Assembly: GCF_037975235.1 (NCBI RefSeq)
Contig: NZ_CP150241.1
Span: 744,001-808,000 of the forward strand
DNA length: 64,000 bases
From: Paenibacillus sp. FSL R5-0341
GTDB taxonomy: Bacteria; Bacillota; Bacilli; Paenibacillales; Paenibacillaceae
Direction of reading: 5' to 3'
The notes beneath the pieces are model-generated. The model did no database searches. It saw only the letters and a list, made by a program, of their open reading frames with translations, and was not told the origin of the DNA. Every line of letters starts with the position of its first letter. Within the stretch, counting starts at the first letter, position 1. Positions 42,446 through 51,062 of this stretch are shown in pieces. Made by a program: the position numbers and the translations under genes.

Positions 42446-42573
42446 CATCTTAGTTCCACTTATATAACATAAGTCGAATATTGGTACGCATTTTGTGATA
42501 TTTCTCGGGAAATAAATCGGCTGTGTTTCGTCAGGAAACGCGAAGCCATGGGACATTAAAGGAGGAGCATATT

Positions 42574-44121
42574 GTGAGTATCAAAAGAGCGCTGGTCAGC
42601 GTATGGGATAAAACAGGCATCGTGGACTTTTGCCGCGAGCTGTCGCAAATGGGTGTGGAGATTATTTCGACAGGAGGTACAAGCAGCCTGTTGTCGAAGG
42701 AAGGCGTACCTGTCATCGGGATTTCGGATGTGACCGGGTTCCCGGAAATCATGGACGGACGTGTCAAAACTTTGCATCCGGCAGTTCATGGTGGATTGCT
42801 GGCTGTTCGTGACAGCGAAGAGCATAAGCGCCAGATGGAAGAGAACGGACTGGATTATATCGACCTCGTTGTCGTAAACCTGTACCCCTTCCAAGATACC
42901 ATCGCCAAACCGGATGTGACGTACGAAGACGCGATTGAGAACATTGATATCGGTGGTCCTACGATGCTTCGTTCTGCTGCCAAAAACCATGCCTTTGTTA
43001 GTGTCGTTGTTGACACAGCAGATTATGGCAAGGTGCTTGAAGAAGTTCGCAGCAATGGAGATACGACTCTCGAAACACGCAAACGGCTTGCGGCAAAAGT
43101 GTTCCGCCATACAGCGGCTTACGATGCAGTTATTTCTGACTATCTCTCCAACCTGAACGGTGACCCGTTGCCAGAGCGTCTGACGGTTACTTACGAAAAA
43201 CTCCAGGATTTGCGTTACGGCGAAAATCCACACCAGCAAGCGGCATTCTACCGCAAACCACTGGCTGCTCAAGATACGCTGACAACAGCCGAGCAATTGC
43301 ATGGCAAAGAGTTGTCTTACAATAACATCAACGATGCGAACGCAGCATTGCAGATTGTGAAAGAGTTTGAAGAACCGGCCGTTGTCGCGGTTAAACATAT
43401 GAACCCATGTGGCGTGGGTATTGGCGTAAGTATCTATGAAGCTTACAGCAAAGCATATGCTGCAGATCCAACGTCTATCTTTGGTGGCATTGTGGCAGCG
43501 AATCGCATTATCGACAGCGATACAGCAGGTAAATTGAGCGAGATTTTCCTGGAAATCGTACTTGCTCCTGATTTTACGCAAGAGGCTCTCGATATCCTGA
43601 CGAAGAAGAAAAACATTCGTTTGCTCAAAACGGGTGAGTTGAATGCTGCTCGTAAACGGGAAAGCCAATTCGTGGTAACGTCCATCGACGGCGGCATGAT
43701 CGTGCAACAGTCGGATGTGCATTCCATTGAAGCGAGCGAGCTGAACGTGGTAACGGATCGTGCGCCATCGGAAGAAGAACTGAAACAGCTGTTGTTTGGC
43801 TGGAAAGTAGTTAAACACGTGAAATCCAACGCGATTGTACTTGCTGCGAATGACATGACGGTAGGTGTAGGCGCTGGACAAATGAATCGTGTGGGTGCAG
43901 CCAAAATTGCGATTGAGCAAGCTGGTGAGCAAGCAAAAGGTGCTATTCTGGCCTCCGATGCGTTCTTCCCAATGGGTGATACGCTGGAACTGGCAGCAAA
44001 AGCCGGAATTACAGCAGTGATTCAACCTGGCGGTTCGATCAAAGACGAAGAATCCATCAAAGTAGCAAATGAATACGGAATTGCCATGGTCTTCACAGGC
44101 GTTCGTCACTTCAAACACTAG
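42574..44121 (+). CDS. purH: bifunctional AICAR transformylase/IMP cyclohydrolase
   Basis: This enzyme carries out the last two steps to IMP. It has 515 residues from GTG 42574, which is preceded by AAAGGAGGAG; an earlier in-frame start at 42523 adds non-conserved residues and is rejected. The N-terminal cyclohydrolase domain has [24 protein letters not shown] and [12 protein letters not shown]. The C-terminal transformylase domain has the catalytic [13 protein letters not shown] and ends in [14 protein letters not shown]. Confidence 0.98.
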   Translation: MSIKRALVSVWDKTGIVDFCRELSQMGVEIISTGGTSSLLSKEGVPVIGISDVTGFPEIMDGRVKTLHPAVHGGLLAVRDSEEHKRQMEENGLDYIDLVVVNLYPFQDTIAKPDVTYEDAIENIDIGGPTMLRSAAKNHAFVSVVVDTADYGKVLEEVRSNGDTTLETRKRLAAKVFRHTAAYDAVISDYLSNLNGDPLPERLTVTYEKLQDLRYGENPHQQAAFYRKPLAAQDTLTTAEQLHGKELSYNNINDANAALQIVKEFEEPAVVAVKHMNPCGVGIGVSIYEAYSKAYAADPTSIFGGIVAANRIIDSDTAGKLSEIFLEIVLAPDFTQEALDILTKKKNIRLLKTGELNAARKRESQFVVTSIDGGMIVQQSDVHSIEASELNVVTDRAPSEEELKQLLFGWKVVKHVKSNAIVLAANDMTVGVGAGQMNRVGAAKIAIEQAGEQAKGAILASDAFFPMGDTLELAAKAGITAVIQPGGSIKDEESIKVANEYGIAMVFTGVRHFKH

Positions 44122-44140
44122 AACGAAAAAGGTTTAATAA

Positions 44141-44190
44141 GGGGTGTCGCCTGTCATGTTAATGACTTATGGTACACCCCCTCTTTTTTA
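44141..44190 (+). terminator. hairpin with T run between purH and purD
   Basis: GGGGTGT (44141-44147) pairs with ACACCCC (44174-44180), followed by CTCTTTTTTA. This would reduce transcription into purD. A TTGACA at 44196-44201 lacks a convincing -10 box, so a separate purD promoter is not proven. Confidence 0.7.
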
Positions 44191-44248
44191 GGTTTTTGAC
44201 ACGCAATAGCCTAACAAATTCAGTTATGCACGGAGGGGAACAGAGCGA

Positions 44249-45514
44249 ATGGATATTCTGGTAGTAGGCGGCGGTGGCCGGGAGCATGCAATTATCTGGG
44301 CACTGGCGAAGAGTCCAAAGGTAGACAAGATTCACTGTGCACCGGGAAATGCAGGCATTGCTCAGTTGGCTGAGTGTCATGCCATTGCGGTAAATGAATT
44401 CGATAAATTAACAGCTCTTGCTGTAGAGCTTAAAGTGGGTTTAGTGGTTATTGGTCCGGATGATCCGCTCGCGGATGGGATCGTGGATGCATTTGATTCG
44501 ACAGGTATTCCGGTATTCGGACCTCGTCGCAATGCAGCAGAGATCGAAGGAAGTAAAACGTTCATGAAGGATCTGCTGCACAAATACAATATTCCAACCG
44601 CAGCCTATGAGAAATTCCATAGTTACGAACAGGCTCAAGCATACCTGAATGAACAAGCAATTCCGGTTGTTATCAAGGCAGATGGACTGGCAGCGGGCAA
44701 AGGTGTGACGGTAGCTTATTCGCGTGAAGAGGCTGATCAGGCACTTCGCAGTATCATGGTGGAGAAGGTATTTGGTGAAGCGGGAGCCAAAGTCATCATT
44801 GAGGAATTCCTCGCAGGGCAGGAAATGTCCATTCTGGCCTTTGTCGATGGAGAGACGGTTCGTCCGATGGCCGCAGCACAGGATCACAAACCTGTATTCG
44901 ACAATGATCAGGGGCCAAACACAGGCGGTATGGGTACATACTCACCATTGCCACATATCCCTGCATCCATTATTGAAGAAGCCGTGGAGACGATTATCAA
45001 ACCAACGGCCAAAGCAATGGTGTCCGAGGGACGTCCGTTCCAGGGAGTATTGTTTGCCGGGCTGATGATCTCGCCGGATGGCAAACCCAAAACGATTGAG
45101 TTCAACGCACGTTTTGGTGATCCGGAAACACAGGTTGTACTGCCGCGTCTGAAGAGTGACTTGTTCGATATCTTCTGGGCAACTGTTCATGGCAAACTGG
45201 CTGACATTGAGATTGAATGGAGCGATGAAGCCGCAGTATGTGTAGTGCTCGCTTCAGGAGGTTATCCTGGTCCTTATGCCAAAGGTGTAGTCATTGAAGG
45301 ATTGGACCAAGTAGATGATGCCGTAGTATTCCACGCAGGTACAGCACGCAGTGAAGCAGGAGACTGGGTTACGAATGGTGGACGAATCCTGGGCGTAGTT
45401 GGCCTTGGTGCGGATATTGCCGAAGCCAGAAACAAAGCCTATGCACAGGCGGAGCGTATCCGATTTGATGGTAAACATCAGCGGACAGACATTGCTGCCA
45501 AAGCACTCGTATAG
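44249..45514 (+). CDS. purD: phosphoribosylamine-glycine ligase
   Basis: This ATP-grasp enzyme joins phosphoribosylamine and glycine to GAR. It has 421 residues. MDILVVGGGGREHAI at the start, PVVIKADGLAAGKGVTVA, GGMGTYSPLPH and ARFGDPETQVVLPRL are typical. The start has a GGAGGGG site. It is the last pur gene, separated from purH by 127 bases holding a terminator-like hairpin, and is followed by a strong terminator. Confidence 0.98.
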   Translation: MDILVVGGGGREHAIIWALAKSPKVDKIHCAPGNAGIAQLAECHAIAVNEFDKLTALAVELKVGLVVIGPDDPLADGIVDAFDSTGIPVFGPRRNAAEIEGSKTFMKDLLHKYNIPTAAYEKFHSYEQAQAYLNEQAIPVVIKADGLAAGKGVTVAYSREEADQALRSIMVEKVFGEAGAKVIIEEFLAGQEMSILAFVDGETVRPMAAAQDHKPVFDNDQGPNTGGMGTYSPLPHIPASIIEEAVETIIKPTAKAMVSEGRPFQGVLFAGLMISPDGKPKTIEFNARFGDPETQVVLPRLKSDLFDIFWATVHGKLADIEIEWSDEAAVCVVLASGGYPGPYAKGVVIEGLDQVDDAVVFHAGTARSEAGDWVTNGGRILGVVGLGADIAEARNKAYAQAERIRFDGKHQRTDIAAKALV

Positions 45515-45523
45515 AATGAATAC

Positions 45524-45579
45524 AAGAGCCCGTAATGATGTATACCGGAAAGGTATTTGCATCCTGCGGGCTCTTTTTT
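45524..45579 (+). terminator. terminator of the pur operon
   Basis: AAGAGCCCG (45524-45532) pairs with CGGGCTCTT (45567-45575), with an inner GATG..CATC stem, followed by six T's. Confidence 0.93.
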
Positions 45580-46200
45580 GCGTATATAGATGTATCTTTT
45601 GTAAACGACCGAACTTGTCCGTACGAGAAAGCCATGGGAAAGACGCAAACTAGGAGCAGATCAGCATGATCACGCATGTTTAATGCCCTAAACTAAAGGG
45701 TAGTATTTTTATAAATTGGACTATACTAAACATGTGAAGATTATCACATTATGAGGTGATAACCATCATATTATAGAAAGTACGTAACATACATAAAGAC
45801 TAATTTGTGAACATTATACTGTAACCTTGTTCCAAACCATAACGTGCAACTGGATGGTTGAGCGGGAAACATGGTATACTTTTCGGAAACAGGAATGAGT
45901 ATGAGGGGAGGTGGATATCTATTGGGTAGGCGATATTGTAAATTGTCCAAATGGCGAATCTAGGTGGAGTTGAGCGAGGAACAATTGACAGCATGAGGGG
46001 TAACCCGATTTGAATGAAGAAGTTTCTGCAAGTCATTGACTTCATCTTGAATTCCTGTTTTGTAATTTTACAAGGTCAAACGTAAGACTTATACAAAAGA
46101 TATCATTGAAATCGATTTTATATAAGGCAGACGTCGTGTTGAAAGAATAACAGTTGATGAATGGTTAACCTAGTTAACGGATCACACTGTAACTATCTCT
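45580..46200. other. long intergenic region with a palindrome and two tiny open frames
   Basis: No normal gene is seen. TTATCAC (45741-45747) and GTGATAA (45756-45762) form a palindrome that could be an operator. GGGGAGGTGG (45905-45914) is a strong ribosome site seven bases before TTG 45922, opening a 13-codon frame to 45963. ATG 46014 opens a 23-codon hydrophobic frame to 46085. Neither tiny frame is supported by anything else. Confidence 0.4.
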
Positions 46201-46234
46201 GGAGGTGAATCCCTGAGAACCGGGGAAATCATTG
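46201..46234 (+). promoter_or_regulatory. RBS-hairpin-TTG initiation region
   Basis: GGAGGTGA (46201-46208) is 23 bases from the TTG start at 46232, too far for normal initiation. The gap contains a six-pair hairpin, TCCCTG (46210-46215) with CGGGGA (46221-46226) and a five-base loop, which would bring site and start together. The same design is found before the paralogue at 47798. Confidence 0.7.
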
Positions 46235-47569
46235 GACATAATTACCATATTGAATATCGCTTTACTTATTATCTTGATTGCATTGACTGCATTTTTCGTA
46301 GCATCGGAGTTTGCTGTAGTCAAAATTCGTACATCAAGAGTGGATCAACTGGTCGCTGAAGGCAATAAAAAGGCTGTACTAGCCAAAAAAGTTGTCTCAG
46401 ACCTGGATTATTATCTGTCAGCCTGTCAGCTCGGTATTACGGTCACTGCACTAGGACTGGGAGCGCTCGGAAAACCGACGGTTGAGAGATTGTTATACCC
46501 GGTATTCGATTACCTGAACGTATCACCTTCAATCTCGTCGATTGCTTCCTATGCAATCGCCTTTATCCTCGTTACGTTCTTGCACGTGGTTATTGGTGAG
46601 ATGGCACCCAAAACGCTGGCGATTCAGTTTTCGGAAAAACTGACGTTGATGCTCTCCCCATCCCTGTATTGGTTTGGTAAAATCATGTATCCGTTCATCT
46701 GGGCGCTTAATGGAACCTCACGTGTTCTTCTGCGAGGATTCGGTGTAAAGCCTGCCAAACATGATCAAGCCTACTCGGAGGACGAGATTAAAATCATTAT
46801 GAACCAGAGTTATGAAGGTGACGAGAATAACAAGACCAAGCTTTCATATCTGGAAAATGTATTTGTGTTCGACGAACGTGATGCCAAAGACATTATGGTA
46901 CCACGTACAGAACTGGTGACATTAAATCAGGATATGACCTATGACGATATTATTCCTATATTGGATGAACATAACTATTCACGTTACCCTGTCATCGAGG
47001 ATGGGGACAAGGACCGCATTATCGGCGTTGTGAATGTGAAAAAGATTTTGCCAGACATGGTTGCCGCAAGATCGTATCAACTAAGCGAGTTCGTTCGTGA
47101 GATCCCATTCGTGTCCGAAGTTACATCTATCCAGGATGCGATGATTAAAATGCAGCAGGAACGTGTACACATGGCCGTGGTCGTGGATGAATACGGCGGT
47201 ACTTCGGGAATCATTACGATGGAGGATATCCTGGAGGAGCTGGTCGGTGAGATTCGTGATGAATTCGATGCCGATGAGGTGGCCGATATCCAGGAGACTG
47301 GAGAGAATCAATATCTCATTAATGGCCGGGTACTTTTGGATGAAGTGGAGCGGCAGTTCGGACTTATCTTTGAAGGTAATGAAGAGATGGATACCGTGGC
47401 CGGATGGATTCAGTACCAGAAGGGTGTAGGTGTGGAAAAAGGCGACACGGTAGAACACGGTGATTATGTCTGGACCGTCGTGGATACCGAGAACTATCAC
47501 ATCAAACAAGTTCTTCTGGAGCGGGTAAACGGCGCACAGGTTGAGGAAGCGACTAGCGATCTGGCGTGA
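46232..47569 (+). CDS. HlyC/CorC-type membrane protein with CBS domains
   Basis: This 445-residue protein of the DUF21/CBS family is often annotated hemolysin-like; relatives act in magnesium or other divalent metal homeostasis. The DUF21 membrane domain covers about 1-190 ([36 protein letters not shown]), a CBS pair about 210-330 ([29 protein letters not shown]) and a CorC_HlyC domain about 345-430. The TTG start is inferred from the family start MDI and from the parallel structure of the paralogue. The neighbouring gene is a shorter paralogue; a dispersed hairpin element lies between them. Confidence 0.93.
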   Translation: MDIITILNIALLIILIALTAFFVASEFAVVKIRTSRVDQLVAEGNKKAVLAKKVVSDLDYYLSACQLGITVTALGLGALGKPTVERLLYPVFDYLNVSPSISSIASYAIAFILVTFLHVVIGEMAPKTLAIQFSEKLTLMLSPSLYWFGKIMYPFIWALNGTSRVLLRGFGVKPAKHDQAYSEDEIKIIMNQSYEGDENNKTKLSYLENVFVFDERDAKDIMVPRTELVTLNQDMTYDDIIPILDEHNYSRYPVIEDGDKDRIIGVVNVKKILPDMVAARSYQLSEFVREIPFVSEVTSIQDAMIKMQQERVHMAVVVDEYGGTSGIITMEDILEELVGEIRDEFDADEVADIQETGENQYLINGRVLLDEVERQFGLIFEGNEEMDTVAGWIQYQKGVGVEKGDTVEHGDYVWTVVDTENYHIKQVLLERVNGAQVEEATSDLA

Positions 47570-47602
47570 TGTTGCGGAAATTTTTTAAAAATTTAAATGT
47601 TT

Positions 47603-47746
47603 TTGCGATAACGGAGAGGACAGAATAGACTGAAGAAGCGAAGCGTCCGCCTTTATCCCCGGATTTCCCCTTTTATATAAGGAACTAAAAAATCTGGGGA
47701 TAACAGCGGTCGGAAGGTTATTCTGTCATCGGAGTGGTCTGTGCAA
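47603..47746. repeat. dispersed long-hairpin element, copy C (between CBS protein genes)
   Basis: The ends TTGC (47603-47606) and GCAA (47743-47746) are complementary. The outer stem ACAGAATAGAC/GGTTATTCTGT, the middle stem TTATCCCCGGATTT/AAATCTGGGGATAA and the tip CCCCTTTTATATAAGG follow the family plan. It starts 33 bases after the stop of the first gene. Confidence 0.85.
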
Positions 47747-47766
47747 CCTTAATATAAATTTTACTT

Positions 47767-47800
47767 GGAGGTGAATCCCTCAACCTGAGGGAAATCATTG
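47767..47800 (+). promoter_or_regulatory. RBS-hairpin-TTG initiation region
   Basis: GGAGGTGA (47767-47774) lies 23 bases before TTG 47798. The hairpin TCCCTC (47776-47781) with GAGGGA (47787-47792) has six pairs and a five-base loop. Compared with the copy at 46201, G-C has become C-G at the sixth pair and T-G has become T-A at the fifth, so pairing is kept. Confidence 0.72.
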
Positions 47801-48880
47801 GACGGAATAATAGCCTTGAATTTATTTTTAGTAGCCGTATTTATCGGCCTGACAGCCTTTTTCGTTGGAGCTGAATTTGCAATTCTTAAAGTACGGATGT
47901 CCCGAATCGATCAATTGATCTCGGAAGGCAACAAAAAGGCAGTACTCGCCAAAAAAGTGGCGCACAACCTGGATTATTATCTGTCTGCATGTCAATTGGG
48001 GATTACCATCACGGCGCTGGTATTGGGAGCCTTGGGTGAACCTACCGTTGAGAAAATGTTACACCCGTTGTTTGAGCGCATGGAAGTGCCGGCGGCGTTG
48101 TCTACTGTGCTTTCCTACGGTATTGCTCTGGCGATCATTACGTTCCTGCACGTGGTTATCGGTGAATTGGCACCGAAAACACTGGCGATCCAGTTTGCAG
48201 AGAGAATGACGTTGTTGCTGGCACCACCACTTTACTGGTTCGGTAAAATCATGAATCCGTTCATCTATGCATTGAATGGAGCTGCGCGTCTGTTGCTTGG
48301 CATATTTGGTGTAAAACCTGCCGGGCATGATACCGTTCACTCGGAAGAAGAGCTGAAGCTGATTATGGCACAGAGCTATGAGAGTGGCGAGATCAACCAG
48401 ACGGAACTGGACTATCTCAAAAATATTTTTGCTTTTGATGAGCGTCTACTTCAGGAGATTATGATTCCACGAGATAAAATTGTTACGCTGAATAAAGAAA
48501 TGCCGCTTGATCAGATCATTGAGATGCTGAATCGACACGAATACACGAGATACCCTGTTATTGCAAATGGGAATCAGGATCATTTTGTTGGTTTCATCAA
48601 CACGAAAGAAATGCTGACAAGTGTGGCTGCGGGCCGCGCCTTCAATATGGAGACATTTGTTCATAATACGCCGAGTTTCTCCGAGAAATCTCCAATCAAA
48701 GACGTGTTGATTCAGATGCAGCAAAGCCGTGTACACATTGCAACCGTGAAAAACGAAGCAGGTGCTACGGTAGGTATGGTTACAATGGAGGATATCCTTG
48801 AAGAGATTGTGGGCGATATCAAGGATGAATACGAGCACAAAGATTTGGTGAATCCGCCAAAAAGAATGAAATTGGTTTAA
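47798..48880 (+). CDS. HlyC/CorC-type CBS protein lacking the C-terminal domain
   Basis: This is a 360-residue paralogue of the preceding gene. The DUF21 membrane domain (about 1-190) and CBS pair (about 210-330) are present and very similar. The protein ends with KDEYEHKDLVNPPKRMKLV, soon after the second CBS domain, so the CorC_HlyC domain of the paralogue is absent. The stop is followed by a terminator, and no remnant of the missing domain is seen, so this looks like an established short form rather than a recent truncation. The role is probably in metal ion export or homeostasis, by family. Confidence 0.9.
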   Translation: MDGIIALNLFLVAVFIGLTAFFVGAEFAILKVRMSRIDQLISEGNKKAVLAKKVAHNLDYYLSACQLGITITALVLGALGEPTVEKMLHPLFERMEVPAALSTVLSYGIALAIITFLHVVIGELAPKTLAIQFAERMTLLLAPPLYWFGKIMNPFIYALNGAARLLLGIFGVKPAGHDTVHSEEELKLIMAQSYESGEINQTELDYLKNIFAFDERLLQEIMIPRDKIVTLNKEMPLDQIIEMLNRHEYTRYPVIANGNQDHFVGFINTKEMLTSVAAGRAFNMETFVHNTPSFSEKSPIKDVLIQMQQSRVHIATVKNEAGATVGMVTMEDILEEIVGDIKDEYEHKDLVNPPKRMKLV

Positions 48881-48939
48881 AGAAGCATTGGTACAAAGGT
48901 AAGACAGGATGAGCAAAGCGACGTAATCGTTTTAACGAG

Positions 48940-48971
48940 CAGGCTCCCGATGTGATCGGGGCCTGTTTTTT
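48940..48971 (+). terminator. intrinsic terminator
   Basis: CAGGCTCCCGAT (48940-48951) pairs with ATCGGGGCCTG (48955-48965), followed by TTTTTT. Confidence 0.92.
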
Positions 48972-49109
48972 GTTGTGGAATCTTAATTTTGAAATAAATG
49001 CTTGCATATTGCTTTGCAATGGATTAATATAAATTTAAAGAATCTTAATTTAAAGATAAATAACAAAAACGAAATAAATAAAAGAAGCTAAATAAGTCGA
49101 AATAATAAC

Positions 49110-49254
49110 TTACACGTAACGAAGAGGACAGAAAAAACCTGAAAAAGCGAAGCGTTCGCCTTTATCCCCGGATTTTCCCTTAGGAAAAGAAATCAAAAAA
49201 ATCTGGGGATAACAGCGATTGGAAGGTTATTCTGTCATCGTAGTGCCTGTGTAA
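49110..49254. repeat. dispersed long-hairpin element, copy D (before VOC dioxygenase gene)
   Basis: The ends TTACAC (49110-49115) and GTGTAA (49249-49254) are complementary. The outer stem ACAGAAAAAACCT/AGGTTATTCTGT, the middle stem TTATCCCCGGATTTT/AAATCTGGGGATAA and the tip TCCCTTAGGAAAAGA agree with the other copies. It ends 22 bases before the next start codon. Confidence 0.87.
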
Positions 49255-49276
49255 ATAAACCAAGGGAGTGGAGATT

Positions 49277-50227
49277 ATGTTCAGAACTTCAGGAATTCAT
49301 CATATTACAGCTTTTGTTGACGATGCGCAGAAAAACGTTGATTTTTACGCAGGGGTGTTGGCGCTCAGACTGGTGAAAAAAACTATTAACTTTGATGCAC
49401 CAGACGTGTATCACTTGTATTACGGAAACGAGCAGGGTGCACCGGGCACAATTATCACCTTTTTCCCACAGCAGAATTCAAGAAGAGGTGTCATTGGTTC
49501 AGGTCAGACTGGAGTTACCGTATATGCGGTTCCTGTGGGCAGCCTGCCATTCTGGAAAAAACGTCTTGCTTCCTTCGATATTCCATATGAAAATAAAACG
49601 AGATTCGGTGAGCAGTACATTCGTTTCTTCGACAAAGGTGGTCTGCTGCTTGAACTGGTTGAACGCGAATGTGGTCAGCCAAGCAAATGGTCTTTCAACG
49701 GTGTAACACCAGAGCATGCCATCAAAGGATTCGGCGGTGCCGTATTGTTCAGTCATGTTCCTGAGAAAACCATGGACGTATTGGTGAGCAAACTGGGTCT
49801 GGAGCAGGTTGGCGAAGAGGACGGACTCCTTCGTCTTCAGGCAAGTGGCGATATTGGCCAGATCATCGATATTCAGTCTACAGGCATCCAACGCGGGATT
49901 GGCGGAGCCGGAACGGTTCACCATATTGCATGGCGTGCAAAAGATTATGTAGAGCATGAACAAATCCAGCAGGATCTTGAACAATCCGGATATCATCCAA
50001 CGCCAGTCATTGACCGTCAATACTTCAACGCTGTGTATTTCCGGGAGCCGGGAGGCATACTGTTCGAATTGGCTACGGATCCTCCGGGATTTGCACGGGA
50101 TGAACCAGCAGAGAGCATGGGCGAGAAACTGATGTTGCCTGAATGGTATGAGACACAGCGTGAGCAGATTGAACAATTGTTGCCACGAATTGAAGTACGT
50201 GAATGGAAAGGAGAGTCCAAATCATGA
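49277..50227 (+). CDS. VOC-family ring-cleaving dioxygenase, MhqO/MhqA-like
   Basis: This 316-residue extradiol-type dioxygenase of the vicinal-oxygen-chelate fold likely acts on hydroquinones or catechols. Two VOC modules are visible: the first starts TSGIHHITAFVDDAQKNVDF, the second has VHHIAWRAKDY (His) and FREPGGILFELATDPPGF (Glu), giving metal ligands. A start at ATG 49277 is chosen, eight bases after AAGGGAG; GTG 49268 overlaps that site. It overlaps or abuts an MhqD-like esterase gene, as in the Bacillus mhqNOD operon induced by quinones through MhqR. No MhqR site was identified. Confidence 0.88.
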   Translation: MFRTSGIHHITAFVDDAQKNVDFYAGVLALRLVKKTINFDAPDVYHLYYGNEQGAPGTIITFFPQQNSRRGVIGSGQTGVTVYAVPVGSLPFWKKRLASFDIPYENKTRFGEQYIRFFDKGGLLLELVERECGQPSKWSFNGVTPEHAIKGFGGAVLFSHVPEKTMDVLVSKLGLEQVGEEDGLLRLQASGDIGQIIDIQSTGIQRGIGGAGTVHHIAWRAKDYVEHEQIQQDLEQSGYHPTPVIDRQYFNAVYFREPGGILFELATDPPGFARDEPAESMGEKLMLPEWYETQREQIEQLLPRIEVREWKGESKS

Positions 50228-50847
50228 CCACAACCAATACAATGAAACACATCTATAAAGCAGGTGCTCAGCCGGATGCGCCAACAATTCTGTTGCTTCA
50301 CGGTACAGGAGGAACCGAGAACGATCTGATCGGTCTGGCGGAGATGATCGCACCAGGAGCTGGCATTCTTGGGGTGCGGGGGAACGTATCGGAGAACGGG
50401 ATGCCCCGTTTCTTCCGTCGTCTGGCCGAAGGCATTTTTGATGAAGAGGACCTGATTGCTCGTACGGCGGAGTTGGGATCTTTCGTAGATGCAGCTGCGG
50501 TGGAATATGGCTTCGACCGTTCCAACGTGTATGCACTGGGCTACTCTAATGGCGCCAACATTGCGGCGAGCCTGATCTTCCATCAAGCGGATGTATTCAA
50601 AGGTGCAATTCTGCATCATCCGATGGTACCGCTGCGCGGACTGGAATTGCCGGATCTGAAAGGTCTGCCTGTGTTCATTGGTGCGGGCGAGAACGATCCG
50701 ATTGTACCAAGACGTGAAACCGAGGAACTTGCTTCGCTGCTGAGCGGTGCAGGTGCCGATGTAAACACGCATTTGGAGCGTCAAGGTCATCAGTTGACTC
50801 GTACCGAGGCAGAAGCTGCGGCAGCTTGGTTTAAGACACAGGCGTAA
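50224..50847 (+). CDS. MhqD-like carboxylesterase/hydrolase
   Basis: This 207-residue alpha/beta hydrolase of the phospholipase/carboxylesterase family shows LLHGTGGTENDLIGLAE (oxyanion region), the nucleophile Ser in GYSNGANIAAS, Asp in GAGENDPIVP and His in RQGHQLT. ATG 50224 is preferred, with AAAGGAGAG upstream. The gene overlaps the dioxygenase gene by four bases, so the two are coupled. By analogy with MhqD it may help detoxify quinone-derived compounds; the true substrate is unknown. A terminator follows at 50882-50913. Confidence 0.9.
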   Translation: MTTTNTMKHIYKAGAQPDAPTILLLHGTGGTENDLIGLAEMIAPGAGILGVRGNVSENGMPRFFRRLAEGIFDEEDLIARTAELGSFVDAAAVEYGFDRSNVYALGYSNGANIAASLIFHQADVFKGAILHHPMVPLRGLELPDLKGLPVFIGAGENDPIVPRRETEELASLLSGAGADVNTHLERQGHQLTRTEAEAAAAWFKTQA

Positions 50848-50881
50848 ATTGGCTGGATAGACGGTTATGAAACAGGTGAAG

Positions 50882-50913
50882 ACAGCCTGATCGTGAAGAT
50901 CGGGCTGTTTTTT
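50882..50913 (+). terminator. intrinsic terminator
   Basis: ACAGCCTGATC (50882-50892) pairs with GATCGGGCTGT (50898-50908), followed by T's. Confidence 0.92.
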
Positions 50914-51062
50914 CTTTTTATTTATCATGGTCAGGAAGAGGAAATGATTGTCTGGTGTTATGTAACCGTTACTAACCGGGTAAACATTTGAATGTGTGGT
51001 AGATAACCTTGTATGCTTAGTGATATAGCTATGCATCAACATCATGAACTGGAGGGGTTAAT

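Noticed and set aside
42556..44118. A 520-codon open frame on the minus strand opposite purH
   Set aside because: It mirrors purH codon bias, is rich in Cys, His and Phe, and has no independent start or family match.
44196..44224. A purD promoter based on TTGACA at 44196-44201
   Set aside because: No acceptable -10 box at 16-19 bases spacing.
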